DNA of 64,000 bases from Ciceribacter lividus. GTDB lineage: Bacteria > Pseudomonadota > Alphaproteobacteria > Rhizobiales > Rhizobiaceae. Positions 63,608 to 64,000 of the stretch are shown here, one piece after another (the stretch's first letter is position 1; the number at the start of each line of letters is the position of its first letter). The translations under genes and the position numbers were made by a program. The notes beneath the pieces were generated by a model. The model was not told the origin of the DNA. It did no database searches and saw only the letters and a list, made by a program, of their open reading frames with translations. The stretch is taken from NCBI RefSeq assembly GCF_003337715.1, contig NZ_QPIX01000002.1, positions 124,001 to 188,000 of the forward strand, read 5' to 3'.

Positions 63608-63963
63608 TGTACCGCATCACCAAGGAGTTCCATTTCTCCGCCTCGCACCAGCTGAAGGGCCTGCCGGCGGATCATCAATGCGCGCGTCTGCATGGCCACA
63701 ACTATGTCGTCGAGGTGGAGCTTTCGGCCGCCGAACTCGACGAACACGGCTTCGTGCGCGACTATCACGAGCTGGCGCCGCTGAAGCGCTACATTGACGA
63801 GGTCTTCGACCACCGCCACCTGAACGACGTGCTCGGCCACGACAAGGTGACGGCCGAGTGCCTCGCCCGGCATTTCTACGACTGGTGCAAGGTGCGGCTG
63901 CCGGAAACCTCGGCGGTCAGGGTAAGCGAGACGCCGAAGACCTGGGCGGAATACCGGCCATGA
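63607..63963 (+). CDS. queD: 6-carboxytetrahydropterin synthase QueD
   Basis: A 118-residue enzyme of the PTPS fold, second in queuosine precursor synthesis. Zinc ligands are in FSASHQLKG and LHGHNYVVEVEL (three histidines). The catalytic Cys lies in ADHQCARL. Its stop overlaps the queE start by four bases (ATGA). Confidence 0.96.
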   Translation: MYRITKEFHFSASHQLKGLPADHQCARLHGHNYVVEVELSAAELDEHGFVRDYHELAPLKRYIDEVFDHRHLNDVLGHDKVTAECLARHFYDWCKVRLPETSAVRVSETPKTWAEYRP

Positions 63964-64000
63964 CGGAGGCATCTTCCTCGACCGTGCTGGTGAGCGAGAT
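63960..64000 (+). CDS. queE: Start of queE (7-carboxy-7-deazaguanine synthase), cut by window end
   Basis: An ATG at 63960, inside the queD stop (ATGA), opens a frame reading MTEASSSTVLVSEI to the window edge. queE follows queCD in many bacteria, and VSEI is compatible with the usual start before its radical-SAM cysteine motif. Only 13 codons are seen, so the call depends mostly on context. Confidence 0.6.
   Translation, partial: MTEASSSTVLVSE

Noticed and set aside
1..64000. CRISPR arrays, tRNA or rRNA genes, insertion sequences and phage genes
   Set aside because: None was found on reading: no evenly spaced repeats, no cloverleaf-like gaps between genes, no transposase or integrase motifs.

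Overview
The window is 64 kb of gene-dense, high-GC chromosomal DNA (a sample fabD line counts 39 G+C of 60) with no gaps, tRNA, rRNA, insertion sequence or CRISPR array that I can see. Gene content and order point to an alphaproteobacterium of the Rhizobiaceae (Rhizobium/Ensifer/Shinella type). The evidence is an rpsF-rpsR-DUF2232-rplI-dnaB block, a fabD-fabG-acpP-fabF-mltG-yicC-gmk run, an lptF-lptG-lptD-surA-pdxA-rsmA operon, an Omp25/RopB-like porin-sized protein, FtrA- and AraC-type regulators, an intergenic palindromic repeat of rhizobial style and a GAAC-N7-GAAC SOS box. No species is claimed.

Layout. 0.1-7.9 kb: DMT transporter, small conserved protein, SDR, purF, cvpA, radA, a parDE toxin-antitoxin pair and alr. 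8-12.3 kb: accessory regulators and small enzymes (AraC, azlCD, FtrA, rhodanese, GNAT, VOC). 12.5-17 kb: dnaB, rplI, DUF2232 protein, rpsR, rpsF. 17-19.1 kb: caxA-type exchanger and aldo/keto reductase. 19.4-26.5 kb: fatty-acid synthesis genes, interrupted by a low-GC unknown ORF, then mltG, yicC, gmk. 26.5-34.2 kb: envelope/LPS export operon with pdxA and rsmA. 34.3-44.6 kb: PAP2 phosphatase, pepA, holC, vapBC, ABC-F, GGDEF, DinB-like, GST, PEBP, AraC, ndk. 44.6-51 kb: lipoprotein, CGNR protein, lone LivH-type permease, moaDE, pgsA, uvrC, SDR. 51-57.5 kb: Omp, GST, RNase T2 with a small secreted partner, rlmJ, molybdopterin oxidoreductase with Nudix. 57.5-62.7 kb: two omptin-family outer-membrane proteases interleaved with a purN fragment, next to intact purMN. 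62.8-64 kb: queC-queD-queE (cut by the window end) behind a preQ1-I riboswitch.

Most interesting points. First, the purM-purN-omptin-purN'-omptin arrangement, in which a 68-bp stretch of purN repeats with two mismatches at 1384 bp spacing. Second, an SOS-box-like palindrome in front of parDE-radA. Third, an unrecognised roughly 50 percent GC gene inserted between fabD and fabG. Fourth, a CGNR regulator divergent from a solitary LivH permease with an 8-bp perfect inverted repeat between them. All family names come from recognising motifs by eye; no database search was run.
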